A program made the translations under genes and the position numbers. Below the pieces are notes generated by a model. It saw only the letters and a program-made list of their open reading frames with translations, was not told the DNA's origin and ran no database searches. 64,000 nt of DNA from Membranipora membranacea (Eukaryota; Bryozoa; Gymnolaemata; Cheilostomatida; Membraniporidae), in NCBI GenBank assembly GCA_914767715.1, contig OU612066.1, forward strand, positions 28,928,283 to 28,992,282, given 5' to 3'. Shown in pieces: positions 11,539 to 24,829 of the stretch (its first letter is position 1; each line of letters opens with the position of its first letter).

Positions 11539-14500
11539 ATGTGTACGAGGAGTACATGGGTCGAGGTGATCACAGCGCTCTATCACATCTGCTATGCTAT
11601 GGTAGAGCCCAGTATCAAGGTACACATATACGAGACTCTATGTGAGACGGGGAACTTTACCAGTGACTGTAGCGCCTTGATGAGGGGAGATAACACCATC
11701 CTTCTCGAGGATAGTATACAGAGATACGCGGCTAACTCACTCGTACTCATGAAGTGTATGAGATCTGTACCTGCTCTGCTTATCATTATCTTCTGTGGTG
11801 CTTGGAGTGATGATATCGGCAGAAAGGTAAATTGGCTAGACTTGAGTATTGTATTGGAGTTGTAGCTATATTTATAGGCAGGTATAACTTTTCCTGTATG
11901 TGTATGTGAGCAGTATCAATTGCATTATTGATCTAAGACTTGTTCAGTGAGTTCAATGTATAGCATGAATCATCGGGACAGATGAAACAAATTTCTCATT
12001 TCCAACCTCACATTGACAAAATTTGGGTGGCCAACTGGACGCCATGTATGAAAACTTTCTAAAATTCATAATACTGGAGGTATTGAGATTTCATGGTACT
12101 TCGTTGAATTCCTCTTACGTAATTTAGATTTTGGCCACAGCAGGGAATGTAGTTGAACCTTTGTTGCATGTCATGATTATGGATTTGCATCCCAAGAGGG
12201 AGCCTGCAGTTTCTTTTCTTGTCACCGCCAGAGAGTATAGATAATAAACAATCACTGTCACCGCTCTATGTTCTCTCTCTTTACTCAGCTGCCGATCTTG
12301 TTCCCATTTATTGGGATGCTGCTTTCACTTCTCCTCTACCTGATTAGCTACGCACCCAACGTAAACGTCTTCTCTGTCTTACTCGCTGGTGGATTTATCT
12401 CTGGATTGTTTGGTGAAGTCGGGCTGATTCTAATGGCAGGAAACAGTTATATCACCGATATTACAGGTTTGTATCGTCGACTACACAGTCAATGCCAACC
12501 TAAGTGCTCAGACGGTTCCAATGCGGGTTAGCGGCATTACATTATCAACCAAGGCTAACTCGCATTTGAGCCGTCTGCGCAATTAGACTATACCAACCCG
12601 AGAAAAGATATTCGTAATTCTTAGCGTAATTCCAATATCGGAAACAATAAAAAACAATATCAATATCAACAATGGCATGTTACAAAGATTGAATGTCATG
12701 ATATAAGTTACTAGCCTCAGGAGAGGAGCGTTCATGCTGACACTTTAGGTGAGAGTTTGGTCTGTATCTTCTGACTAAACTTTCAGCGGACAAAGCTGTG
12801 TTGCTGCTGAAGTATAAACACTAAAAATTTTCAGCAAACTTAACGTCAGTGACAAAATAAACTATCTAACCAAGCAAGGAGTAAGAGTCTAACTCCTTGA
12901 ACCAAGCAACCGACAAAATGAACCCTGTCAATAAAATATATGATGGCAGGAAAGGACAAGATATCTGTCACCGTCATGTGTACTTCACTGTGTGTGAACT
13001 TTTCCCTGCTCTGTATTCTGACTTACATGTTTTTTTACAGAGTCAGATAACCGAACTAACCGACTTGGACGTTTGATGGCAATGTCGTTCTTTGGTCAAT
13101 TCATCGGTTCACTCATTCTCGCAATCATGATCAAGTACACACTGGTTCGGAACATCTTTATTTTTGCTGCTGTCATATGCGGGCTGTCGATCGTTGTTAT
13201 TATCACACTTCTCCAAGATAGTCTGTCAGATAAAGCTAGCGCATCCGGCAAAACGTCCGTCGTTGTTTGTAAGTAACAATAATTTGATATTTCATATTTT
13301 TAATACCATGTATTATTATTAAACAACATGTATTTACGTAGGTATTTTTTATGTGAGGTAGGTACAGATATATTCTCTGTGGAGTTATGGGATGTAGAAG
13401 GAACAAGGCATGTCATCCTCCCAAGTTCCAAGTTCAATGATGTTTGATAACTGCTTTGGCTGCATGTCCTCGATTGGGTGTTAAAAATGCATAGCAGAGA
13501 GCTTTGTTAGATTACGTGGGAGCACGGAACAATTGAGCCCACACAATTTAACACCTTTTTTAAATCAAGCTTCAAACATCACACCTGGGACAGTTGGGAG
13601 CTCTAAACGGAAATGGGTTGTTGGTGTAACGTTAATAAATACAGGAAATGAGATAAAGGAATTGACTAAATTGAATCAACATACAATGGCTAGAGTTGGA
13701 TTTTGGTACATTTCCATATCATGAGTTGAGAAAATGTGGCAAAACTAAGTCAAAATTGCTTCACCACAACCTATACAACAAACACATTGGTCAGCTCTAG
13801 AACAAGTTTGTTCCCTCTGTGGAGGTAGAGGGATATTGCAAAAAGTTTGGTATCAAGGTGCCGAGCCTCGATGTTTGGTATCTGGCGCGGCACCTCCATA
13901 CCAAACATCCGCCACCACAGAGGGAACAAACTTGTTCTAGGTCAGCTCATGGTGAGCATTAACTGTATATCATATCGGATACATCAGAACATGAGTGATA
14001 TCACTGAGTATAGCTGAAGTATTGATCTGTTGATGCCGCTATTGAAGGTCATCACACTTCTCGATAATACTGGACAGCTATTTTCTGTTTCATAAAAGCT
14101 TAGAACTAATTTGAAGACTATTTGGGCTATCCCATGAGATTCAAGGCAATGTGGAAAGCTTGCAAGGGCTTAAAACGCAATTTGCTTAGCCAAATATTTG
14201 ATTTTTTCCTGTGCAACCATTCTAGATAGCCATTCTAGATATAAATATTTCAGTGCCATCATCAGATAAAACAATGTGCCTCAAATCGATTTACATTCAA
14301 GAAATAGGAGTTAAAACAAAATCCTGAACTCAGTTTCTGTTATTAGCACCAAGACCAGCATGATGAAGGTGAAGATTTAGTTCGCAATGAGCAGTATTGT
14401 GAAATAAGCCTGAAATTGTTGGAAAAGTTTCAAAAAAGTCTTTAGTTTTCACACTCTGACGACTGCCAGACAAATTAACACCGGTAGCAGCCAGACAGTT

Positions 14501-16259
14501 GTTGTTTAACCATCAGGTTCACAATCAAAAAACGTGGCGTGATGCACGTCAGCAACAGTTGAGAAATCACCAAGCAGTATTACCCCATAGGAGTTTAGTT
14601 TTCGCGGCATTTAGGATTCGCTTTTCGCGTTGTTGCCTAGGTTGCGAAATTTAGTGTATCTTGAATTAAACTCACCATAGTTAGTTTCATAAACAATGTA
14701 CAATTATACAGGAATACACCTTACCTTACCTCACGCCATAATTTGTTGGAAAATTTTCCAAAAGTCTTTACTTTTCACACTCTGACGACTGCCAGGCAAA
14801 TTCACACCGGTGGCAGTCAGACAGTTATTGTTGTCCATCAGGAATACATTTAGACAAACGTGGTGTGGCGCGCTTCAACAAAATTTAGCAATAAAACTCC
14901 TGCAATTAGGAATCCTGAACAAAACTAGTCGGGAACACAATCAATGCAATCCACAACTATGGTCAAACATGTTCTTTTGAATAAATTCTACTACTTTTTG
15001 ACTGTGTAAAATCTTCATTAATCTTCTTATTCACAGTTCGAAGCACATATCTGGTGGAGACGTGGCAGGTGATCGCCAAGCCTAGAGAACATAAGAAGAG
15101 GATGTATATTATACTGATACTAACATGTATAGCGCTTCACCAGGCCTGCCTCTGGGGAGAGTATGACATCACAATGTTATACGTTAGACATAAACCACTG
15201 TGGTGGAACTCAGCACAGTATGGATATTATCTGGCTGGCGGATTCATAGCCTCAGGTAAGCTTTAGCTCAGATATTGTATTATTTTGAACTAACAGCAGG
15301 GTAGGCAAGTTCTACCCCTTGGAGGTACATGAGCTAACACGAATTTTTTCTTGATTCGAACCACCACATACCTGGGACCCTGGGAACGATATCCACCTGT
15401 ATTTCATGCAGAGTGTTTCTATTCTATTCCTATTTTCTGTATTAACTCTTTCTTACCATTAGATTACAAATTCGAGTAGGACTCATTCTAGCCTTGTTTT
15501 GCAGGTCTTGGCACAGTTCTCCTGCTTCCAGTTTTATCTGGTCACTTCAAAGTAGCTGATTTCTCATTAGCTATGGCAGCAGTGGCATTCAAAGTAGTAC
15601 AGGTAACCTGGGCTTCTTTCTCCATTGAGGACTGGATGGTTTATATGGGTATACCGATGATGATTGCTTCATCCATGCTAGTACCTGCCCTCAAATCTAT
15701 GCTTAGTAAGCTCATTTCTGAAGATGAAATTGGTAAAATATTTGGCCTTGCAGCATTTGGAGAAACGCTGTCGGGTCTGCTGGGAGCTCTTATGTTTACA
15801 GCTGTATATGGGGCTTCTGTTCAGACTTGGAAAGGCATAGCTTTCATCCTTGAAGCTATCGTTAATATTGGGGTATTTGGTGTGATATTGTGGATGGCTG
15901 GAAACTTTGCTAAAAATTATAAATCAGGGCTGACTGAGGACTTGGGGCCGAAACAAGACCCTCTTACAGTAGAAGTTGAGGCTAACACTGGCACTGCTCC
16001 AAGCAAGGACTATCAATATGAACCAGCTAACACTGAAGAGCCTGAGCACTGTGATGAGTTTACTCCTTCTGTAGAAGGGGCCGTGCGTCCGACCCCCAGA
16101 CGTAGAAGTATAACTACTGAGGCTACAGATGACAGAATATCAAGGGCTTCCGTGACAAGCTATATGACGCAAAGCGTGTGCTCAGACTCTGACGACAGCG
16201 AATATCGAAAGTCACAGCATGATGTTAGACCTCAAATGCATGACTCCTACGGATATTAG
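11539..16259 (+). CDS. SLC46 / proton-coupled folate transporter-like MFS protein, 555 aa
   Basis: Exons 11539-11826, 12289-12466, 13041-13268, 15037-15255 and 15505-16259 join to one frame ending TAG. It is a major-facilitator membrane transporter: a first helix followed by a long cysteine-bearing loop, then WSDDIGRK (about 89-96), the loop 2-3 motif typical of SLC46, then helices LPILFPFIGMLLSLL and FGEVGLILMAGNSYITDITG. The second half has GKIFGLAAFGETLSGLLGAL (about 380-400), a strong SLC46 signature. A hydrophilic tail of about 118 residues follows, rich in Glu, Ser and Arg; it is longer than usual and may be regulatory. SLC46 members move folates, muropeptides or cyclic dinucleotides; the substrate here cannot be read from sequence. 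The first ATG in the exon is used; a further upstream coding exon cannot be excluded. AATAAA at 16515-16520. Confidence 0.85.
12496..12590. mobile_element. MITE, TIRs related to the insertion at 59746
   Basis: Inverted arms CTAAGTGCTCAGACGG and the complement of CCGTCTGCGCAATTAG enclose a centre with a second complementary pair (gcgggttagc / gctaactcgc). The left arm shares CTAAGTGCTCAGAC exactly with the element at 59746. The left terminus is degraded and no clear target duplication remains. It lies in intron 2 of the transporter gene. Confidence 0.6.
12875..12899. mobile_element. CAA...TTG micro-insertion 3, 7-bp TSD
   Basis: A 25-bp insertion starts CAAGGAGT and ends ACTCCTTG. Exact direct repeats aaccaag lie at 12868-12874 and 12900-12906. 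It sits in intron 2 of the transporter gene. Confidence 0.72.
13798..13939. mobile_element. TAG...CTA MITE, 142 bp, 9-bp TSD
   Basis: The element starts TAGAACAAGTTTGTTCCCTC and ends with the exact complement of that stretch. It lies between exact 9-bp direct repeats ggtcagctc at 13789-13797 and 13940-13948. The centre holds further imperfect inverted repeats. A 9-bp duplication with long inverted repeats is typical of Mutator-like elements; the assignment is inference. It lies in intron 3 of the transporter gene. Confidence 0.8.
14410..14890. repeat. Two 150-bp direct repeats in transporter intron 3
   Basis: The stretch 14410-14560 recurs at about 14745-14890. Shared phrases include cactctgacgactgccag and caccggt. 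The copies differ by scattered substitutions and small gaps, so the duplication is not recent. Confidence 0.65.
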
Positions 16260-17760
16260 CCTTTTAGTTTATCCTTATTATGAAATGTCATTTGATTTCC
16301 TTACTTTGATAGGAGATAGTCTTAGTAAATTATGGAATAATTTGGTTATAGGTAAATCAATTTTATTTCCAGTTTAAAGCTGCTTAATAATATTGATGAC
16401 AAGAATTTAGCAAACTTGATATTTAATAGTACATGCTATTGCATAGTACAAAAGCTAGTGAGATTAAATTATTTTAGTATATGGTAGAGCAAGCATGGAA
16501 AACATACAAACATCAATAAATTTGCATTGTTTCTTTGAGAGTAATAAATTATGGCAAATTGAATATATGGCTATCTATCGAAATATTATATTACCTGGAG
16601 TTAGTTAGTTAAATCTTTTATTTCATGTAATAATGAACCTCAAAATTACACGAAGGAACTAAAAAAGGCCTATTTTGAAGGCAAATGTGTACAAAGAATG
16701 TGATATTGAATAACAAAAAATATAATATATGTTCTTCTAGGCTATTTTGAGTGAAAATATATGTGAGAATTCTAATGTATTATTATGCTAATGATATGAG
16801 ATGATGGGTGGAGCACCTGCGGTAGTTCTCTCTACTATGACTGACAGATACGACTCATCTGATTATATATATATATTTTTTTTAATGACAGGGCTATTTG
16901 AAAATATGAGAGACTGGCTTCGTGATTTTGACAATTGAATGCCCACGTGCTTAGCCCCTCGCCATTTTAGACCAGGATGTAGGGTACCCAACCTTTCTTT
17001 GATGGGAATGAAGCCCATAGCACCTGACGCCGTGGTCATATTTCGACATATTTACATGCCGTATAATGAGTAGAATAGTTGAGTATTAAGAGAGTTTGGT
17101 GCATGTGAGAGTGAGATGACTAGAATTTATATATATTAGCTTATATTCTAGTTGTGATGGTTTTATACAGGTAAAAGTTCGAATCTGGTTAAATGTTCTA
17201 TAGCCTCTGAAAAATAATTTTGTGTTTGTAGTTTGAGTACCACTCATGGATAAAAATGTAGAATATAATTGTGAAATATTATAATTATTGTGAAAAGTCG
17301 AAGGTTTATATGGTTAAGGAATACTGATAGAATGTTCATGTTCTGGTTGAAGAGATCTTTTGAAGCTGTGTTTATGTAAACAGAGATACCACGCCAAGGT
17401 TGACGCCAAGGCAGACATAAGGGCAGAAGCTATCCTGGCAGCCCGATGGGCAATAAAGCCCCGGCCGTGTCTGCATTGAGCAGACTGATCCACTATTTTG
17501 TATTTGTGTTGACTCCGGAGTAGATGTCTATCTAAAATGAAAGTATTATCCCCCACTCCCTAGCGGACTAAGGAGTGGGGGATCAGAAAGTAGCAAGCAA
17601 CCAAAGGCAAAATGGTTATAACGGATGTGAATGAGCAAGGAGTATGAGATTTACCTCTTGTTATATGAATACTATAAACTACTTGCATAAATGAGTATCA
17701 TGTACACGCCGTGATACTGTAACTAAGAGTAATACTTATGCTATAATGTTCAGGCAAATT
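16260..17760. other. Intergenic after transporter gene
   Basis: Bases 16345-16515 are the transporter 3' UTR and recur in diverged form near 43805-43975. A plus-strand exon-like frame near 17385-17480, after an acceptor-like AAACAG, encodes an Ala/Lys-rich peptide to a stop, but I cannot join it to anything. An imperfect 34-bp palindrome with arms ATCCCCCACTCC / GGAGTGGGGGAT lies at 17549-17582. Confidence 0.4.
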
Positions 17761-18090
17761 TATCTGTCTGAATGATGAAGTCTATAATACTTGAGAGACT
17801 TATTGGTGTGTCTGCTAAAATGTTACACAGCATCCTACTGTTGCTAAACAGGGTGCAGTGTTTTACAAAGTGCCGTGGAGACTCATCTTCCTATAAACAT
17901 AAGCATGTTGGACTGTAGGTGAGTCCAAGCTTGTACCTGTGCAGCAACAGGTTGCAGTGTCCAGCCATGAGAGACAACGCTTTTCCTACTGTGAAAGGCG
18001 CTATATATGAGAACTCCCTGACTATATCCTTTCCTGAGATATCTCCTGCTAGTTCCTCTAGTAAGCCCTCTGTTTCTTGAGAGCTGATTA
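17760..18090 (-). pseudogene. Relic of a LINE C-terminal region (RNase H/CCHC type)
   Basis: Read on the minus strand, the frame gives LSLMAGHCNLLLHRYKLGL, then SPTCLC, an in-frame stop, and EDESPRHFVKHC. This matches the layout GHC...LH..KLGL...C-x-C...H-x4-C found after the RNase H domain in several LINE clades. The stop and lack of an upstream reverse transcriptase make it a dead fragment. The 18090 end follows an acceptor-like TTTCCAG, so capture as an exon cannot be excluded. Confidence 0.5.
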
Positions 18091-18260
18091 CCTGGAAATT
18101 ATTTAAATACATTCAACTTGGAATATTCAAATATTATAATTCACTAGGTCTGTTATTCACTGGTTTTATCTTAAAATCACCACAAACTTATCAGAATTTT
18201 TCATTTTAAATGAAGGCCGGGAATAACAGCCATATCATGATGTTAAAGTGTTCAAATGCT

Positions 18261-18337
18261 ATAGCCTTGTCACGTGTTCACATTTTTGTTTTGGGGGTAC
18301 CCCATAAACAAAAAAAGTAGCCGCTTGACAAGGCTAC
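18261..18337. mobile_element. TAG...CTA MITE, 9-bp TSD
   Basis: The element runs from TAGCCTTGTCAC to TGACAAGGCTA around a T-rich centre with GTAGC phrases. Flanks tcaaatgct (18252-18260) and tcaaacgct (18338-18346) match at 8 of 9 bases. It is the same family as the insertions at 37889 and 43493. Confidence 0.65.
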
Positions 18338-18526
18338 TCAAACGCTGCCTGGGTTAACAGTGTGAGAAACGGACTGGGCCGTGTACACAACAAGGTGTAG
18401 TTAGTCTACTCTTTGTTGAGCGAGTGGGCTTTTATCTTTAGTTTTAGGTTCTATTTGGGTTTAGCACTGAAAGCCTTCCGCTTGAATTATGCAATCATTA
18501 TATAACCCACAGAAAAGTCTCAAAGA

Positions 18527-18594
18527 TACACTGATACACTGATACACTGATACACTGATACACTGATACACTGATACACTGATACACTGATCAG
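18527..18594. repeat. 8-bp microsatellite (ACTGATAC)n
   Basis: About eight exact copies of ACTGATAC stand in tandem. The unit is not a multiple of three, and no coding use is evident. Confidence 0.9.
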
Positions 18595-18598
18595 ACAA

Positions 18599-18819
18599 AT
18601 TCTGATGGGCTTTATGAGCGATATCAACTAATATCCTGACAAAATGTGATACACGCACAGAGTTTACTTACTCCACTGATTTTAATACACTAGACTCACG
18701 TCTCAATTTATTCTGATGGGCTTTATGAGCGATATCAATTAATATCCTGACAAAATGTGATACACGCACAGAGTTTATCTACTCTACTGAATTTAATGCA
18801 CTAGACACATGTCTCAATC
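18599..18819. repeat. 111-bp tandem duplication
   Basis: The block 18599-18709 is repeated at once at 18710-18819. Both copies carry attctgatgggctttatgag and cctgacaaaatgtgatacac, with only a few substitutions between them. Confidence 0.85.
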
Positions 18820-18890
18820 TTGAATTTAGATTTAATTCATGGCTATTATAATACACAGTCTATTTAAATGATCACATGTTGTGTGTATTG

Positions 18891-18965
18891 CAGCTTTTGA
18901 TATCTGCTGATACTCCGGTACATGAAAGCGCCAACAAGGCCGTCAACAAGTGCGTGAAGTTTTAG
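18891..18965 (+). other. Possible orphan terminal exon
   Basis: After an acceptor-like TGTATTGCAG the sequence stays open for 24 codons to TAG, giving LLISADTPVHESANKAVNKC and a short end. An AATAAA follows at about 19112. It looks like a last coding exon plus 3' UTR, but I cannot find partner exons or name a family. It may be chance. Confidence 0.25.
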
Positions 18966-21132
18966 ACAGCCCTTGACTACACAATTGTGACTACTGAAGA
19001 GTCAAGTGGAGGTGATTACCAATTTGCGTCAACTAGACAGGCATAAACTTTATTTGTTTAGCATAAGATTATTTATTTAATTACCCTGACCATTTAATTC
19101 AATTGAGACAAAATAAAAATATAAAACATTTTTATATTTTTAAAAATATTAAAAGGTGTTCTAAATAATCTGACCTGACCGTCTCTGCATCTGTGTCCTT
19201 AAATTTTTTATCTTTATTATTTCGAATGCCAGATGAGGGCTGATATAAGCACTGATAGCACAGATATAACTGCTATTACCCAGAATTACACAACAATACC
19301 AGTTATATTATATTATACAATCAATGATTTCACTTGACAGTCTAAAATACTACCGAATAGGACAACGGTCCTGATGCTACTCTGTCTTAATGCTAACTGC
19401 CGTGTATACTTATTGTTGTCCCATTGATGTACATGTGACACAGTTTTTTGGTAGGTGGTTTCACTTTGATGATATCAGGTGCAGCTGGTGCAAGTATTAC
19501 TGAGGTTGATGGTAACTTGTAGTTGTATTCCCTTTCTTCTTTTATTAGGAGTGATGGTGGAAGTCTTGTGCTGTACTGGATTCGATATTATTTCAATTCT
19601 TGTTCATCGCTCTGGCGTTCAGGTCATCATAGGTAGGGATGCAATAATAAGCTGATGCTAAAATAGAAAGCTCCGCAAACCAGGGTTAATTTACAGTTGT
19701 AATAAAACACCATTAAGTGTTGTTTTCATCTAAAAAATCCTATCTACTGATAGGCTGTTAATCATGCTGTATTTTAAACTCAGCGTTAGCTTCATAATAA
19801 AATCCCAACACCTCAAAATTTAACTATAATGTAAAATCATTAATATTTATAAGATTATGAATTTATGGATTTATGGATCTGGATATGGATATGGATTTAA
19901 TATTATATTTATGGATTATAAACTGTACCATCACCTCGTGTTCAAAATGAGGTCATAATTGTTAGATGACTCAAGTCATGTGACCTGTCCGCAATAATCA
20001 ATTAAAAAGCAAAAAATTTTAAAACTTTGACCGTTTGACTTTGACCGTTTCTGGATGGTTCCTGTCATGTGCTTTGTCTGTAACAACAATTAAAAAAAGC
20101 AAGAATTATTGAACTTTGAATTGTTTTTAAGATGGGTCCTGCCAAGATGTGGGAAGGAATTTTACAAGGTCTGCTGCAAAAGATGTGAAGGTGAACTGGG
20201 AAATATTTCATCGCATGACAATGAGAGTGGTATAGGATGATATTTATGTGGTAGATTAAATTGCGGTTCGCCTTAACAATTGTATGATATGTAAATCTGC
20301 CATTGAATTAGGGCAGGGTTTTTCCCACCCTGACAATAATAGCAAGGAGAAACAGTTACTCTTTGATGGGTATAGTATTTCATTATCAACCACAAAAGGA
20401 TGGTTACATAGGAAGTTGATAATTGTATGATACCATGTCTCAAGTGTAAACCTGAAGTGATCTTGCTTTGCTGCTAGAAAACCTGAACACTATCATAAAA
20501 TACTTTTAAAGATTTGTTGTGCAAATTCAACATAAATCTTATAAAGTTCGCAAAGTAGTCAATCTCAAAGAGGGATGTTAGATCAAAAGACAGGCAGGAG
20601 TGTAAGTAGTTCTTCGTCTTTAGCATGAATAACTAGCCCTTCAAATAATATTTGTTGGTCATCATAAGGGTATAAGACTGCATGTCAAGTTGTTTACATC
20701 ACATATCATCTGTAGATACATGCTGTGGTATTTAGCTCACTTTCAGCATGCTATCATAAGGCCACACAAAACTTTTTGTTCTCCACAGATAGTCCCCATC
20801 CCAATGGCATTGAGCCACCCACAATGTCACGTCATGTAAAGCGTACTTGTCAGCTGTTTAAATGTTAACACCTTTTTTGCCACATACACAAAGGTCTAGT
20901 CAGCTGATATTTTAACACCATTGGTATGAATTAACGAAACAGTGGTAAAATACACAGCATGGCTATTGGTAGAGATATTTCATCAGTATATAACTTTGTG
21001 TCAGTAACTGGATTTAGCTAAAAACTGGCAGCTTTAACGTTATGCTTATTGTTTGATGTCCCAATAACAACTTTAAAAAACTCTGGTATGCTGCTTGACA
21101 AAAATTTTACAAGTGGTTGACTATACGTACCT
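18966..21132. other. Intergenic, no gene recognised
   Basis: AT-rich sequence with short broken frames and small direct repeats (for example ctggatatggatatggattt near 19880). I see no domain-bearing exon, RNA gene or large repeat. Confidence 0.45.
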
Positions 21133-21165
21133 TAGCCTGTCTTGAAAGCTTGTCAAGACGGGCTA
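21133..21165. mobile_element. TAG...CTA palindromic insertion with decayed flank repeat
   Basis: A 33-bp palindrome runs from TAGCCTGTCTTGA to TCAAGACGGGCTA. The nine flanking bases (tacgtacct and aacgtactg) match at 6 of 9 in register, consistent with an old 9-bp duplication. Confidence 0.5.
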
Positions 21166-21576
21166 AACGTACTGAATTTGAGGACCGATTCAACCTTTAA
21201 CCTTATCCATATGATATAGTATATTCGCGTAAACACAGCCAATCCTCATACTGAAAACATGCACTTACTGATAGCGTAGAAAATATGAGAAGATAACTCT
21301 TGATCCCATTCCGAACACATCTTTTAGCAGGAAGGGTTTTAGTCAGTTAGTAAGCGTTTTCAGTGTGAGAATTGCAAAAACTCAAAGTGTAAAATATTTG
21401 CCATGCAATTTGAAGGATAATTGAGAACTGAGAGAGCTTCCTTCCTTCCCACTCCTGGCCTAGCCAGCCTGTTAACTGCCCCTGTGAACTGCTCATAGGC
21501 TGGCAAACTCCTATCTTAATTATCTATGGTCACAAGGTACTTTTTAGGACAGTTCCATTGGGAAGCTTGATTTGTA

Positions 21577-21592
21577 CAAATTTAACTCCTTG
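21577..21592. mobile_element. CAA...TTG micro-insertion 4, decayed 7-bp TSD
   Basis: CAAATTTAACTCCTTG (16 bp) lies between atttgta (21570-21576) and atctgta (21593-21599), which match at 6 of 7. Its right half equals that of insertions 2, 3 and 6, while the left arm is mostly missing. Confidence 0.5.
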
Positions 21593-22004
21593 ATCTGTAC
21601 CATAAAGTGCCTGAGATTGGCTCTCTCAATTCACACAGCCAATCAGAACCAACATTCAACACATAGGTAAGAAATTGCCTAAAAAATAATCATGCTACGC
21701 TGTCTGTAAGGAGCATAGACATGGCTCTATTTCTATGGTAAAGAGTTGCTCATTGCTGTCTGCTTGATGAAAATTTCAACACCAAGTCGCTGTGACAATT
21801 GTTGATTGGGTAACATAAATGATAATTTTATCCAATCATATGCTTCATATTCAGATTCTGCCACCCAATTGGCCAGCTGCTTAAACTTTCTGCACATGGA
21901 TTGGAGTTCCTGCAAAATCAGTGTTTCTAAGAACTAGGGGGAATATATAGGGGTACTCAGGCTCAAGGTCATTTGATAAAAAATCATGGAGAGCAAGGTG
22001 GCAC

Positions 22005-22035
22005 CATAAACATATAAATACTTTATATGTTTATG
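22005..22035. mobile_element. 31-bp palindromic insertion, 8-bp TSD
   Basis: The insertion runs from CATAAACATATAAA to TTATATGTTTATG. Exact direct repeats ggtggcac lie at 21997-22004 and 22036-22043. An 8-bp duplication with CA at the terminus is compatible with the hAT superfamily; that assignment is inference. Confidence 0.75.
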
Positions 22036-22043
22036 GGTGGCAC

Positions 22044-24404
22044 AGTTTGGTGCACCCCAAATAGATCATAATTCATCCAATTAAATTATTACATTGGTGA
22101 GAGGAGGCACACTGATTTCGAGATTACACTATTATCGATCGATAGAGCTTCTGTCACAAATCTTGAGCACCTACATTTGGCTGAAAGAGAGGACAACTTT
22201 AATTTTATCAAACAGACATGATCGAAACAGAATTACCTAGCTCTGCATTGTTAGTTCTCTCATCTGAGCTTAGGCTAGCAATACACAGTTTCGATGTCAC
22301 TTTTCTTGTCAAAAACATGTGCTAAATGCTCTTCTAAAACTGTTAAAAGGTGATATCAGATTTTCTAAATATAAATTAGAATATTTTAACAAAGAATGAG
22401 AAAATGATAAGTGTATATCCAAAAGTTTGGGTAATCATCCACACGTCTCCTAAATACTGAATTTCAGCTGCACTCAAGCTAAGTGAATTAATTCACACTC
22501 TATCGATCAGAGATATACATGCAATAGTATATCACGTGATCAGTGTGGAGAGGAGGGGTTCGACTATCTATCCCCGCATGTTTGAGTATAATGGAGGGAA
22601 GTGGAGCTGCTAGAGAGAGTTTTAATGGATGACACCTCATTTTTGTGATTTATTAAAAATAGCAGTTCTATAAATTTGGATGCCCCGCCTCATCAGACAG
22701 GCTATCCTCCAAAAGCACTTCCAATTCTTATATCAAGACTATATTCAGTAGTATGAGCAAAGTAGTTAATGATTATTCCTCAAAATGTTAAGTATATGAA
22801 ACTCTCAATTTAGACAAAATGGTGGATTTTCAGGTTTTTCTGTTTTTGGAAAAAAAAGTCTGGCAGTCAGTATAGATAGACAGTAGGTGTCACACCTCAA
22901 CGGAGTATACAAGTATGTACTATGAGTGTTAATCTTTCTTGCAAATCTTGTTTTAGATGCCCATGGCTCTTTTGTTGCTTCACAGCATGAAGGGGAAGTA
23001 GGTACCTGTAATATACATTTTCCAACAAAATTGAGCTAATTTACTATTACATAAGTCATACTTACAACATTGTATGGTGCTCAAGTAATATGAAAAAAGC
23101 CAAGATATTTCAGACACTGATATGCTGTTAATTTTTCTGCAATGAGTTGGAGATGTAAGACCTGTTGGCCTCTTGGAAAATTCACTATGCCTCAAACACT
23201 TCTGACGTGATTATATCAAATGCGTATTTAAATGCAGGTGATAGCAGAAGTTCATATTGGAATGATCATCATGACTCATGAGTAATATTGTCTTTGTATT
23301 ACAACGCGGTCGACCGAGTAAAACTAGACGCCTGCTTAGAGGGACAGTATTGTTATATTTATATTGTCTTTAGCTGTAGCTGATCTCAAATGAAGCTGAA
23401 AAAAAGAGAGGAAAGAAATAACTTACAGCTCTGTGGTCAGAGGTTGACTGGTGGTAAATACGCAGAAGGTAGAACGGTACATAACATAAGAGAGATTTTG
23501 TTGATTCATTTAGATTTCCAATGTTTCTATGCTGTTGTAATGTTGGAAACCTCACTTGATCTTTGCAAACAAACTAGACTTACTGACTGTATTGCTGCTG
23601 TAATGATCCAGTTAGAAATGACAATGGAGTGAAAATTTTATCGGAAATTGCATTTAATCGTAATATGTACATGTATGTGTGTATGTTGTGAGAAACTCAC
23701 TTACATGATCTTTGTTTCGGTCAACTTTGTATTACCAATGTCTGTAAATTTATCAACTAGGTAAACAGTACATGGTTGTTCAGTACATATATTCTACTAA
23801 TGTAAATTTTTATTTATATTCTAGGTCTACTGCGTATGTCGCCTAACGTATAATCTTTATGTTGCAACATTGACAGGTATGGATGTGGATGGGCAGGCGC
23901 GAGGGTGAGCAGAGGGACGATATACATACTGTGCGTATACCAATAAATATAGATGAAACAGGAGTGTCTGGAATAAATGAAGATGGAATGATCTTCTATT
24001 CTCTTACTATAAACACACTTAAAAATTTTCAAACTCAAAATCTATTTGAAATCTGTTGATTTTTAAAATTAACATAAATGCTGCGGCCTGTGAATGGATG
24101 AGACAAACAGCGGCCTGTCTACACCTCCCAGACAGTTAAACACTACCACCAGAGGTTCCAGCGATAAACAATGTGAAGCCCAATAGTCCTAATCTGAGCC
24201 CATAGAATGGGAGTGAATGACCCCGGATAGTGAATATAGCGGCTTGCTTATTAGCGCAATAAACTGTTTCTATTTAGGGGACGGTGGGAGGTTTGCAATC
24301 TTGTACGCGCTTGCTTCTTGCTGTGAGACCATCTATATTAAATTTATCGATATATGCACAGTACTTTACCGTCCCACTGCGGGACCTGAATGGGAAACAT
24401 TATG
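22044..24404. other. Intergenic, no gene recognised
   Basis: No exon, RNA gene or repeat with clear borders is visible. Open frames reach about 80 codons on both strands, but none carries a recognisable motif or pairs of splice sites joining to another frame. Confidence 0.4.
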
Positions 24405-24500
24405 AGAAGAGTATTTGTACACCTAAATTGTCAACTGGATTGGTGAAATGTGATTGGCAGAATGAGATTGGCAAAATGTCCCTGACAAAAATGTAAAGAG
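24405..24500 (-). repeat. Solo fragment of the long-inverted-repeat element arm
   Basis: The phrases agagtatttgtacacctaaa, gattggtgaaatgtgattgg and agattggcaaaatgtcc match the right arm of the 27974-34494 element around 34120-34260. It is a short isolated piece, showing that this element family is dispersed. Confidence 0.6.
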
Positions 24501-24829
24501 GTTGAGTTGTCTCATTATTTGTTTTGGCTCGATACATGAATTTATCGTTAGTTATTATTTGTTGTGACATGGATTAACCCATTAATCATGATATAGGAAG
24601 TCTAATTTGAGCACTGCCTTTTTCACTCTAAGAGTAAAATAACTCTTTGGGTACTGATGATAGATAGTCTGAGCCCCCCAGACTTTTGCCCCCCCCCCCC
24701 CGCCCAACGGTCCCCTGGAGATAGATGAAGGTCGCAATGGATGGAAATGTATGCAGATACAGCACATTACAAAAACATATGATCAACTCCCTCCAAGGGT
24801 TAGATTTTCTCATGGCAGTATAGGGGGCA

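Noticed and set aside
17549-17582. Palindrome ATCCCCCACTCC..GGAGTGGGGGAT as another micro-insertion
   Set aside because: It has neither CAA/TTG nor TAG/CTA ends, and no flanking duplication.
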